51,290 bases of DNA from Bacteroidota bacterium (GTDB lineage Bacteria > Bacteroidota > Ignavibacteria > Kryptoniales > JAKASW01). Both the position numbers and the translations under genes were made by a program. Every line of letters begins with the position of its first letter. Position 1 is the stretch's first letter. The notes under the pieces were generated by a model. That model saw only the letters and a list, made by a program, of their open reading frames with translations. It was not told the DNA's origin and did not search any database. The stretch is from the NCBI GenBank assembly GCA_023381615.1, contig JAMCQL010000059.1:1-51290 (forward strand), in the 5' to 3' direction. Positions 18,363 through 26,105 of this stretch are shown here, one piece after another.

Positions 18363-18547
18363 TTTCTCCCCTGCCAAGGGGAGATGTCCCGACGCGGCGC
18401 GTCGAGACAGAGGGGTTGTCTAATCCACCACCAACTCCATCACGATACCACTTCACCTGATGGTGCGGTTGTTTCCTGACCCCATCGTCACGATGCTGTG
18501 CATCGTGCCACTTCCCCTCAACGAGGGGAAGAAAAATGCCGCTCATG
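18363..18547. repeat. long direct repeat, copy 1
   Basis: About 185 bp nearly identical to 19026-19209. It starts with the hairpin CTCCCCT-GCCA-AGGGGAG, passes through CCCGACGCGGCGCGTCGAG and CACGATGCTGTGCATCGTG palindromes, and ends with the hairpin-forming CTTCCCCTCAACGAGGGGAAG. The stop codon of the DUF559 gene (18543-18545) lies in its last bases. Confidence 0.9.
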
Positions 18548-18899
18548 TTTTTGATCCCTCTTCTATAGCTCTCAAGACTCCATTCAAGTTTGTGCGCACA
18601 TCAGTATTCGTGAATCTCAGAAATCGAATTCCAAACTGCTCGATCCATCTCTGCCGTTCCGCATCATGTTCCTGCGCTCCATCTTCAAAATGACTGGGGC
18701 CATCCACCTCAATAGCCAACTTCTTCTCGGCGCAATAGAAATCGAGTACGAACGGACCCACGCTGTATTGCCTCCGAAATTTCATCCCGACTATTTGCTT
18801 GCCTTTGAGCCGTGACCACAGAATTACTTCCGCTTCCGGCATATTCTTGCGAAGCATTTTTCTCTTTTCACGCTCACTCGACTTATTAAAGATCGCCAT
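18543..18899 (-). CDS. DUF559 (Vsr-like) endonuclease-domain protein
   Basis: 118 aa starting at the ATG at 18899, with AAGGAGG ending 7 nt upstream; an in-frame ATG 6 nt earlier is too close to that RBS. The protein matches DUF559 throughout: MPEAEVILWSRLKGKQIVG, GMKFRRQYSVGPFVLDFYCA, KLAIEVDGPSHFED, IRFLRFTNTDV. FVLDFYC and AIEVDG hold the Asp and Glu expected of a PD-(D/E)XK/Vsr-type nuclease core. It is bracketed by long direct repeats, with its stop codon inside copy 1 and tandem repeat units just upstream of its RBS. The arrangement suggests a nuclease-repeat mobile unit. Confidence 0.8.
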   Translation of the reverse strand: MAIFNKSSEREKRKMLRKNMPEAEVILWSRLKGKQIVGMKFRRQYSVGPFVLDFYCAEKKLAIEVDGPSHFEDGAQEHDAERQRWIEQFGIRFLRFTNTDVRTNLNGVLRAIEEGSKT

Positions 18900-18911
18900 C
18901 ACCATACCTCC

Positions 18912-19025
18912 TTTCCTCCCCTGTCAAGGGGAGATGTCACGATGCAAGGCATTGGGAACAGAGGGGTTGTTTCTCCCCTGCCAAGGGGAGATGTCACGAT
19001 GCAAGGCATTGGGACAGAGGGGTTG
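18912..19025. repeat. two tandem 56-58 bp hairpin units upstream of DUF559
   Basis: Units at 18912-18969 and 18970-19025 share CTCCCCT-(G)YCA-AGGGGAG, GATGTCACGATGCAAGGCATTGGG and ACAGAGGGGTTG. The start of direct repeat copy 2 forms a third unit with CCCGACGCGGCGCGTCGAG in the centre. There are no unique spacers, so this is not a CRISPR array. Confidence 0.85.
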
Positions 19026-19209
19026 TTTCTCCCCTGCTAAGGGGAGATGTCCCGACGCGGCGCGTCGAGACAGAGGGGTTGTCGAATTCACCACCAACTT
19101 CATCACGATACCACTTCACCTGATGGTGCGGTTGTTTCCTGACCCCATCGTCACGATGCTGTGCATCGTGCCACTTCCCCTCAACGAGGGGAAGAAAAAA
19201 GCCGTTCAT
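19026..19209. repeat. long direct repeat, copy 2
   Basis: The second copy of the 185-bp repeat, differing from copy 1 at a few positions. Its end (TTCAT) includes the stop codon of mod (19206-19208), just as copy 1 ends at the stop codon of the DUF559 gene. Confidence 0.9.
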
Positions 19210-20903
19210 ATCGTCCTGAACTCCACTCCCTCATCCTTCATCCGCAATGCGGTATTTGTCTTCAATTGATCGTTCCCGGCGAAGAGCCGGTCTAAACAAA
19301 TGAAATTCTTCGGCTTCATCTTAACTATCTCATCTATCGCCTCCTGAGAAATCTTCTCAAACGCAAGCACAACCTCTCCATCTGCAATCGAATAAACCGG
19401 GACACCGCCGATAGTTAACTTCTCCAGCTTGGTTGTCAGCTCATAACCCGACTTAATAAATATCTCCCAGGCCATATCATCCGCTTCCGAACCTGCCCGC
19501 ACCGGATCGGCAAATGCATCCATCTGCTTGTTCAGATCGTCGCCGTTCTCAATCGTGTCCATCCGCCAGACCTTGAAGTTAGACGACTCAAGTGTAAACA
19601 CCTTGAATCCAAGGTCGCCCTTTTTCTCCCCTGCCAAGGGGAGATGTCCCGAAGGGACAGAGGGGTCCGAAAACAACGGCACCGCACTCCGTTCCTTTTC
19701 ACCCCTCTCACTCTCTTCTTCCTCGATCCTTTTTATTGCTCTTTTAATCCTTTCTTTACAAATATCCGCAATCGTCTTATATCCCGCCTTGTACGCCTCC
19801 GAGTCCTCATCAGTTTTCTCGGGAAGCTGAACCAAGATGAACTTCCTGTTTCCGCCGTCTTCCTTGTTTAACTCCATGACCGCCTGCGCCGTCGTCCCGC
19901 TGCCAGCAAAGAAGTCTAGGACGGTGTCGTCACCCTCACAGACTTGACTAATAAGATACTTTACAAGCTCTTTCGGCTTGACTGTGTAGAACAGATTGTC
20001 CCGGCCTTCCTTTACGTCAAAGAGATCTTTCAATTCAATCTTCGCGTCATTGTTGGGAAATTTTAAGATCAATGATTCGGGTTTCACTTTGCCTTCATTG
20101 TCCTTTTCATAGTACTTCTTATAGACTTGGTAGTGTCCATCCTTCTTCTTTTTGAAGATTATCCTCCCCTCTGCAACCTCCTTTTCAAACCTGTCTTTCC
20201 CCACTAACCATTGAGTTTCTATGACCGTTTCGTCTGGCATACTGATCGGATATACGAGCGTCTTTCTTTCTTCGAGATTGGATTTCAATGGTCTGAGGTA
20301 GTGCTTTCCGCGCTCGTTCACGTACTCATCCACTTCACTGAACTTGATCTTCTCTTCTTCCGGCCTTTCGATAAGAATCTCACCAAAAAGCTTAAGATCC
20401 CTGGCCATCACAAGAATATATTCATGAAGATCAACAAAGTGCTTGGCGTGCTTTCCGCCCGTGTATTTTTTCTTCCAAACCAACTGTGCCACAAAATTTT
20501 CTTCTCCGAAAATCTCATTCATCATCAAACGCAGGTTATGCACCTCGTTGTCGTCAATCGAAACGAAAATCACGCCGTCATCGCGCAAAAGATTCCGCGC
20601 GAGGAACAGCCGCGGGTACATCATGGACAGCCAGTTGGAATGATACTGTCCGTTCTCCTTGCTGTTCTTCCTGAAGAATCCCTCCTTCGTCAGGTAGCCC
20701 GCCTCGTCTTTGTCGCCAATGCGTCTCAGGTATTCATCTTTGGTCTCGCTGAACTTGTCGGGATATATGAAGCTGTCGTTCCCTGTGTTGTACGGCGGGT
20801 CGATGTAGATCATCTTCACCTTGCCGTAATACGACTTCTGAAGCACTTTCAACACTTCAAGGTTCTCGCCTTCGATGAAGATGTTGTCCGACCGCTGATT
20901 CAT
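19206..20903 (-). CDS. mod: type III DNA methyltransferase (Mod), main part
   Basis: 565 residues of a beta-class adenine-specific methyltransferase. Motif IV is DPPYNTGNDSF (near 33), motif I DFFAGSGTTAQAVMELN, and the target-recognition region lies between them. The C-terminus (ICLDRLFAGNDQLKTNTALR) is typical of Mod. The ATG at 20903 is internal to the family: the usual first 100 residues lie upstream in another frame (20969-21229). Residues around 412-430 (DPSVPSGHLPLAGEKKG) are encoded by an in-frame copy of the CTCCCC hairpin repeat. Mod methylates the site recognised by the Mod-Res complex. Whether the truncated form is active is unknown. Confidence 0.85.
   Translation of the reverse strand: MNQRSDNIFIEGENLEVLKVLQKSYYGKVKMIYIDPPYNTGNDSFIYPDKFSETKDEYLRRIGDKDEAGYLTKEGFFRKNSKENGQYHSNWLSMMYPRLFLARNLLRDDGVIFVSIDDNEVHNLRLMMNEIFGEENFVAQLVWKKKYTGGKHAKHFVDLHEYILVMARDLKLFGEILIERPEEEKIKFSEVDEYVNERGKHYLRPLKSNLEERKTLVYPISMPDETVIETQWLVGKDRFEKEVAEGRIIFKKKKDGHYQVYKKYYEKDNEGKVKPESLILKFPNNDAKIELKDLFDVKEGRDNLFYTVKPKELVKYLISQVCEGDDTVLDFFAGSGTTAQAVMELNKEDGGNRKFILVQLPEKTDEDSEAYKAGYKTIADICKERIKRAIKRIEEEESERGEKERSAVPLFSDPSVPSGHLPLAGEKKGDLGFKVFTLESSNFKVWRMDTIENGDDLNKQMDAFADPVRAGSEADDMAWEIFIKSGYELTTKLEKLTIGGVPVYSIADGEVVLAFEKISQEAIDEIVKMKPKNFICLDRLFAGNDQLKTNTALRMKDEGVEFRTI
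19621..19668. repeat. in-frame copy of the CTCCCC hairpin repeat within mod
   Basis: TTTCTCCCCTGCCAAGGGGA, then GATGTCCCGAAGGGACAGAGGGG. It matches the units that flank the DUF559 gene and is read as part of Mod between the methyltransferase core and its C-terminal domain. Confidence 0.8.
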
Positions 20904-20978
20904 CTGATGACGCTGATTATTCTGATTTCTTGAATCATGGATATCAGATAAATCAGACGAATCCCGGTTCAGACTTTT
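20895..20978. repeat. degenerate CTGATT repeat within the mod linker
   Basis: The minus-strand sequence has repeated ATCAG/CTGATT phrases with a period near 9 nt. It encodes SLNRDSSDLSDIHDSRNQ and similar low-complexity residues between the N-terminal region of Mod and its DPPY domain. A second copy is at 18224-18290. Confidence 0.6.
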
Positions 20979-21229
20979 TTCATCAAGAGAATATCCCGGT
21001 CCGGTTTCAGCGTGGCGGTGGTCGGCGTCTGGATCGCGCGGAACGCGTCACTCTTTCCTGCCCAGCTGAGAACATATCGTTCATTCTCGATATCAATATC
21101 CTCGCCGAGTGTAAGTTTCAGTTTCTCCCAGTTGATCTTTTCCTCAGAGACTATCTCGGGAAACACCGCCTTCAGTTTTTCCATCTGCTTTTGCTTAATG
21201 TCCGAAGATGTTCCTTGCACAGTTTTCAT
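20969..21229 (-). pseudogene. mod: N-terminal region of type III Mod, separated by a frameshift
   Basis: The frame starting at the ATG at 21229 (MKTVQGTSSDIKQKQMEKLK) encodes the standard first 85 or so residues of type III Mod: FPEIVSEEKINWEKLKLTLG, ENERYVLSWAGKSDAFRAIQ and TTATLKPDRD. It then leaves the frame near 20990 and stops at 20969. Adding one base in GATATTCTCTT restores LDEKSLNRD and continues into the main Mod frame. The frame is open further upstream to 21283. Either mod is a pseudogene or this is a sequence error. Confidence 0.75.
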
Positions 21230-21365
21230 ATAAACGTTGGTCGATTCTTGTTCAAAAGAAGCAAATACAATCACCACCGACAAATTCTATAAGGCTTGCC
21301 CTGAATCGATACATGTTCACTATTTTCTGCCCTTTGTGTTTCACCAAATCGGACTTCTTTTTTGT

Positions 21366-21394
21366 ATTATAAGCAGTGCACAAATTCAATTCAA
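21366..21394 (-). promoter_or_regulatory. putative promoter of the type III R-M island
   Basis: On the minus strand TTGAAT (21394-21389), a 17-nt spacer and TATAAT (21371-21366) precede mod by about 137 nt. All genes from mod to res lie on the same strand, so it could drive the island. Confidence 0.4.
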
Positions 21395-21446
21395 ATTGAG
21401 GAGACAGAATAATCTGTTATTATGATCCCTTCAAACTCAACTCACT

Positions 21447-21580
21447 TCCCGCCAAGGGCGGGATCTTCGACAGCGAAATCGACCCTCCAATTGTTCCTCG
21501 ACGGAGTTTACCCTCTACGAGGTCGTTCTACGAATCTGCGATTCGGTAGAATCGTAGATAGACCCGCGCCTCGCGGGGAC
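21447..21580. repeat. composite palindromic repeat between mod and mutA
   Basis: It contains TCCCGCC-AAG-GGCGGGA followed by TCTTCGACA (21447-21472), a TTCTAC-GAATC/GATTC-GTAGAA hairpin (21526-21551), and CCCGCG-CCT-CGCGGG (21563-21577). The phrase CCCTCTACGAGGTCGT also occurs, with one change, inside ileS near 42646-42661. It ends at the mutA stop codon. Confidence 0.6.
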
Positions 21581-21582
21581 TT

Positions 21583-23277
21583 TCAGCTGTAAGTTCCCCA
21601 AACTTCTCTCAAAGCTTCCGAGATCTCCCCAAGCGTCGCATAATTTTCCACCGCACCAATAATCAACGGCATAAGGTTCGTCTGATGAGCGCTTCCGGCG
21701 CCATCCCGTTTCGCGGGACTTCTTGCTTCTTGCTTCAATCGTTCAAGTGCTCGCTTAACCTTTTCATTGTCCCTCTTTGCCTTTAGCCCTTCTAACCTTT
21801 TAACCTGTGTCTCTCTGACACGCGGGTCAAGCTCGAAAATATCGGCGTGCTCTTTTTCTTCAACGACAAACTCATTCACTCCGACAACGACTTTCTGTTT
21901 TGTTTCGATTGCACGCTGGTATTCGTAGGCGCTCGCAGCGATTTCGCTCTGGAAAAATCCAGCCTCGATTGCCTTCACTGCTCCGCCCATCACTTCAATT
22001 TTTCCGAGATATTTCCAGACTTTTTCTTCAATTTCATCTGTAAGCTTTTCGACAAAATATGATCCGCCCAGCGGGTCGACCGTATCTGCTACTCCGGACT
22101 CGAAGCCGATCACCTGCTGTGTGCGAAGCGCGAGTCTCACCGATGCTTCCGTCGGCAGCGCGAGCGCCTCGTCTTTGCTGTTTGTATGCAGCGATTGGCA
22201 TCCGCCGAGGACTGCGGCAAGCGCTTGGATTGTGGTTCGAACGACATTGTTATCTATTTGCTGGGCGGTCAACGTCGAACCGCCGGTCTGCGCATGGAAA
22301 CGAAGCTTCATTGCCTCCGGATTTTTTGCGTTAAATCTCTCTTTAGCAATTTTTGCCCACACGCGCCGCGCCGCACGGAATTTCGCCACTTCTTCAAAGA
22401 AATTGTTGTGCGCATTGAAAAAGAAAGAGAGCTGCGCGCCGAATGTGTCGAAGGCGAGTCCGGCTTTGAGTGCCGCCTCAACGTAAGCAATCGCATTTGA
22501 AAAAGTGAAGGCAAGCTCCTGTACGGCTGTCGCGCCAGCCTCGCGTATGTGATAACCGCTTATCGAAATCGTGTTCCATTTCGGAAGATTTTCGGCGCAA
22601 AATCCGAAAATATCCGTTACCAATCGCAAAGACGGAACAGGGGGATAAATATGTGTCCCGCGGGCAATGTATTCTTTCAAGATGTCATTTTGAATCGTTC
22701 CGGAAATTTTTGTCAGATCGGCGCCCTGTTTTTTTGCAACCGCTATGTACATCGCAAGAAGAATTGCGGCGGTGGCGTTGATCGTCATCGAGGTCGTGAC
22801 TTTTTCAAGTTTGATTCCGTCAAAGAGGCGTTCCATGTCCTCGAGCGAATCGATCGCGACTCCGACCCTGCCGACTTCGCCTTCACTCATTGAATGATCC
22901 GAATCGTAACCCATTTGCGTCGGCAAATCGAACGCGACTGAAAGTCCCGTTATTCCTTGCGTGAGTAAGTAGCGGTATCGCTTATTCGATTCTTCCCCGC
23001 TTCCGAAACCGGCGTACTGCCGCATCGTCCAGAGCTTTCCGCGGTACATCGTCGGATAGACTCCGCGCGTAAACGGATATTTCCCGGGGAAGCCAAGCTT
23101 GTTCCCGTACTCAAAATCCTGAGGTACGTAGAGCCTCTGTATCTCGATCCCGGAATCCGTCTGGAACTTCTCTTTCCTCTCGGGTTTTGAATTCAAAATA
23201 GGAGATATGGAATCATGCTTCCATTTTTCAAGTTCGTCGCGAACTTTCTTATCGCTTCCACCGGATTCTTCGGACAA
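21583..23277 (-). CDS. methylmalonyl-CoA mutase large-subunit (catalytic domain) protein
   Basis: 564 aa of the acyl-CoA mutase catalytic barrel: [75 protein letters not shown], and the C-terminal [18 protein letters not shown]. The B12-binding domain is absent, so a separate small subunit is needed; this is the split architecture. It interconverts methylmalonyl- and succinyl-CoA or a related acyl pair. The start is TTG at 23277 with AAGGGGAAGG upstream. Between RLKQEAR and TNLMPLI about a dozen residues ([13 protein letters not shown]) are encoded around a TCCCG/CGGGA palindrome (21704-21718), an apparent in-frame insertion. Confidence 0.88.
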   Translation of the reverse strand: MSEESGGSDKKVRDELEKWKHDSISPILNSKPERKEKFQTDSGIEIQRLYVPQDFEYGNKLGFPGKYPFTRGVYPTMYRGKLWTMRQYAGFGSGEESNKRYRYLLTQGITGLSVAFDLPTQMGYDSDHSMSEGEVGRVGVAIDSLEDMERLFDGIKLEKVTTSMTINATAAILLAMYIAVAKKQGADLTKISGTIQNDILKEYIARGTHIYPPVPSLRLVTDIFGFCAENLPKWNTISISGYHIREAGATAVQELAFTFSNAIAYVEAALKAGLAFDTFGAQLSFFFNAHNNFFEEVAKFRAARRVWAKIAKERFNAKNPEAMKLRFHAQTGGSTLTAQQIDNNVVRTTIQALAAVLGGCQSLHTNSKDEALALPTEASVRLALRTQQVIGFESGVADTVDPLGGSYFVEKLTDEIEEKVWKYLGKIEVMGGAVKAIEAGFFQSEIAASAYEYQRAIETKQKVVVGVNEFVVEEKEHADIFELDPRVRETQVKRLEGLKAKRDNEKVKRALERLKQEARSPAKRDGAGSAHQTNLMPLIIGAVENYATLGEISEALREVWGTYS

Positions 23278-23307
23278 ATCCTTCCCCTTTCGTATTGAAA
23301 AGTCTAT

Positions 23308-24171
23308 TCAGGTGATAACATCAATGAGCGTGAAAAGGAAAAGTCCGACGCTCATGTAGGCGTTCAAATTGAAAAAAGCAAAATTCAATCTATTCAGATC
23401 ATTCGGTTTGACGATAGCATGCTGGTATATCAACATCACCGCGACGAGCGCGAGACCAAGCAAGTAGATGCTTCCAAGCGGAAGAATAAATTTCAACGAG
23501 ACCAGCAACGCAAACGCGACGGCATGAAGAACTGCCGAGATGACCAATGCCTTCTTCACACCAAGCACGCGCGGCATGGAAAAAAGTCCGATCTCATCGT
23601 CATAGCCAAGATCTTGGCAAGAATAAATAATATCGAAGCCCGCGCCCCAGGTGACGACCGTCAAGCCGAGCAATATCGGAACGAGCGAAAACTGGCCCGC
23701 AATTCCGAGCCACGCGCCCACCGGCGCCAATCCCATTCCGAGTCCGAGAAAAATGTGCGACAGCCATGTGAAGCGTTTAGTAAAGGAATAAAAGAACACA
23801 ACCGTAAGTGCAACGGGCGATAAATAGAAGCACAATTTGTTCAGCTTGTACGCCGCAAATACAAGAAGCAGTGCCGCAAGGAAAACAAATGCCGATGCTT
23901 CCGCAAGCGATATCTTCTTCGTGGGAATTTCACGATTCTTCGTGCGCGGATTTCTCGCATCAAACTCACGGTCAGCAATTCTATTGAATCCCATTGCGGC
24001 CGAACGCGCGCCAACCATCGCAATAATTATCCAAAAAAGTTTATAGAGGGTGATTTTATGAGAAAACGATGCAAGTACGACGCTCGTTAATGCAAACGGC
24101 ATTGCAAAAAGGGTGTGGGAAAATTTTATCATTCTCCCGAACGTGAGTGCCCGATCGATTATCTTTTTCAT
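23308..24171 (-). CDS. UbiA-family prenyltransferase (4-hydroxybenzoate/MqnP-like)
   Basis: A 287-aa integral membrane protein with 7-9 hydrophobic segments. The two Asp-rich motifs that bind Mg-prenyl diphosphate are NRIADREFD (about residue 62) and DIIYSCQDLGYDDEIGL (about 175). It transfers a polyprenyl chain to an aromatic acid in quinone synthesis. The sequence type fits the UbiA/MqnP group, and whether it serves ubiquinone-like or futalosine-menaquinone synthesis cannot be told here. It lies 30 nt upstream of the mutase gene on the same strand. Confidence 0.85.
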   Translation of the reverse strand: MKKIIDRALTFGRMIKFSHTLFAMPFALTSVVLASFSHKITLYKLFWIIIAMVGARSAAMGFNRIADREFDARNPRTKNREIPTKKISLAEASAFVFLAALLLVFAAYKLNKLCFYLSPVALTVVFFYSFTKRFTWLSHIFLGLGMGLAPVGAWLGIAGQFSLVPILLGLTVVTWGAGFDIIYSCQDLGYDDEIGLFSMPRVLGVKKALVISAVLHAVAFALLVSLKFILPLGSIYLLGLALVAVMLIYQHAIVKPNDLNRLNFAFFNLNAYMSVGLFLFTLIDVIT

Positions 24172-24824
24172 AACTTTTGAAAATTACCGCCACGGCATTC
24201 AAAAAACAATGAAGAGGGAATGGTTGAGGTAATCTGTCAGTGATGGGGTGGTTAGGACAAGACACCTCGCCGTCCCGAATAGAATAGAAAATAGACCACT
24301 GATAACGCGGATCCGTCCGCGCCCGTCCGTAATTCATGGACGGGGGACGGACAGATTTACACGGATGAAACAGTCTCCGGAAATCTGCCGCTCAATGACG
24401 CTCCATTTTCACCACGCGAGACGCGTGGTGAACTCAAATAGGAATGCGCCATAATGCAAGGCATCATTATTCCATATAAGCATGTCCCGTCAGAAATTAT
24501 TTATCCCGCTCATTATTATAATAAATAGGACATGCGAGATGCCACAGGGCGGCATATGTCGGCGAGCGCCCTTAGCGCCGTTGCCGCTCCGACATTCTAT
24601 CTTTTAATATGAAGCGGCATGCCGTAAGCGGCACCCGCATACCAAATAGACACAAATGACGGAGCGGTAGATGGCGATCGAAGAGTCCTTCGGACAAGTC
24701 GAATATCCCGTCACCGCGGAGCGGGATCCCGACGTATAATAGATGTTTTTGACGGGACTTGGCGGGGTCGCTCACATGTTCTATTGCTTTTTCTGACTTG
24801 GTTCCGGCTTGTCCGGATCAGAAA
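24172..24824. other. 653-bp gene-free region filled with nested palindromic repeats
   Basis: No convincing gene. Visible structures are CGCGGA-TCCG-TCCGCG (24306-24321), CCCGTCC/GGACGGG (24322-24344), an 11-bp perfect stem TTCACCACGCG-AGA-CGCGTGGTGAA (24408-24432), and an approximately 275-bp block bounded by GTCCCGTCA (24484-24492) and TGACGGGAC (24750-24758). Inside the block many GCCGC/GCGGC phrases and a TCCTTCGGACAAG motif (24686-24698) occur. The pair of palindromes at 24306-24344 appears to split a phrase that otherwise reads CACTGATAACGCGGAT/ATTTACACGGATGA. Confidence 0.6.
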
Positions 24825-25622
24825 TCACTCTTTATTAATCTCTATGCTGCCGTTTGTGGTATGAAGATAAATTTCCTTTCCGCCGTTGTTGATCTTTCCA
24901 CTAAGACTTTTGCGGTTGAAGGTGCCACTCACGGCGATGGGAAATTCGGTCTCTATGCTTCCGTTCGTTGTATGCGCGTAAACGTCAGCATTAATATCTT
25001 TCGGACAGTAGATCTTTATGGAACCGTTAGTAGTTCGCAGCCTCATCTCTTTAAACTTGTCGGCGTCAACAACACTCGCCGTGATGCTGCCGTTAGTTGT
25101 GGAAGCGTCAATCTTTCCGCTTACTCCATCAAGTCTTAAGCGTCCGTTTGTCGACCGTGCCTTCACGTCTCCCGTAACCGCCTGCACTTCGATTTTCCCG
25201 TTCGTTGATTCCAAATCAAGTTTAGCTGTCGAAGGCACTATCAGGACATACTCTACATTGACGTATCTCGATCCGCCATGAAATAACCAATCAAAAAACC
25301 CGCATCCTCCCCCCATATCGTGAGGATAATGAGTACGTACGTTCAGATAATCGTTCCCGTTCTCGACCTCAACTCTAAGTCGATCAAAATATTTATCCGC
25401 TTCTTCCTGACCGTCGGCTCTGACAGTTTTTGTTATCTCGAGCGATACTTGATCCTTGTCCCACGATTTGACCTTAATGAAACCATTCACATTATCGACG
25501 ACGATCTTGCCAGATGGCGATATCTGGAATGTCTTAATTTCGGTTTTTGAATAAGTCTCAGCAAAGGCAAATGCGGAGAAGAACAAAATCAGCAGAAATG
25601 ATTTGGTCGCTAACTTCCTCAT
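24825..25622 (-). CDS. DUF4097 beta-helix protein with signal peptide
   Basis: 265 aa with a signal peptide (KSFLLILFFSAFAFA). The body is a DUF4097-type right-handed beta-helix in which the phrase T-T-N-G-S-I recurs at roughly 20-25 residue intervals (STNGKIEV, STNGRLRL, TTNGSITA, TTNGSIKI, TTNGSIETE, TTNGSIEI). A Cys/Gly-rich GGGCGFFDWLFHGG segment interrupts the first third. The family is described as putative adhesin-like; no enzyme motif is seen. Confidence 0.8.
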   Translation of the reverse strand: MRKLATKSFLLILFFSAFAFAETYSKTEIKTFQISPSGKIVVDNVNGFIKVKSWDKDQVSLEITKTVRADGQEEADKYFDRLRVEVENGNDYLNVRTHYPHDMGGGCGFFDWLFHGGSRYVNVEYVLIVPSTAKLDLESTNGKIEVQAVTGDVKARSTNGRLRLDGVSGKIDASTTNGSITASVVDADKFKEMRLRTTNGSIKIYCPKDINADVYAHTTNGSIETEFPIAVSGTFNRKSLSGKINNGGKEIYLHTTNGSIEINKE

Positions 25623-26105
25623 AGTAGTTCCCTTTCTTCCTTTTTACGTAATTGCTCGCATAAAAGTTAATACGGAACTCTTGTCTGCGTGTTTCATTTA
25701 TCTATCCGAAGGATCCTTCGGACAAGACAAATCCCTGCTGAAACACCATCAAAGCGTTGATAGAACGGTTGTTTTCCTATTTTTTGCTCAGCCTGATTCC
25801 GAAAACAACAATAACCCCTGAGAGAAGTGGCGGTGCCAAACAGCTTCACACTCGCCGAGACATGAATCTTGACAGTCTTGTTGTCAGGTCCTTTTTCATA
25901 TTTAACCGGTGAATTGAAATTCACGGTTCGACTCTCAAAGAAATTCTGTGACCGACGAATCCCCTTGAGAATTAATTCGCAATCTCGTGATGTTCAAATT
26001 TATCCTTTCCAAAATTCATCCGTTGGACGGACTTCGGACATGGCGGAAATGGATTTGGATTTCAGCTCTCCGCCGCATACTTTTTTAAAAAACAGGAGTC
26101 TGCAA
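25623..26105. other. gene-free region between divergent genes, with an 18-bp palindrome
   Basis: No gene was supported. TCCGAAGGATCCTTCGGA (25705-25722) is a perfect 18-bp palindrome followed by CAAGAC, sharing TCCTTCGGACAAG with 24686-24698. GGCGGA and TCCGCC (about 26043-26074) form a weaker inverted repeat before the next gene. The region must hold the promoters of both divergent genes; none stands out. Confidence 0.5.

Noticed and set aside
18286..18546. 86-aa open frame on the minus strand over direct repeat copy 1
   Set aside because: It consists of the repeat and the mod remnant; its repeat-derived part is shared with the frame over copy 2 (18994-19209), so openness reflects the repeat.
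18912..19081. Tandem 56-58 bp repeats as a CRISPR array
   Set aside because: The units are adjacent, lack unique spacers of constant length, and carry their own internal hairpins; no cas genes are present.
20211..20933. 240-aa open frame antisense to mod
   Set aside because: Shadow of the mod coding frame; the DPPY motif lies on the opposite strand.
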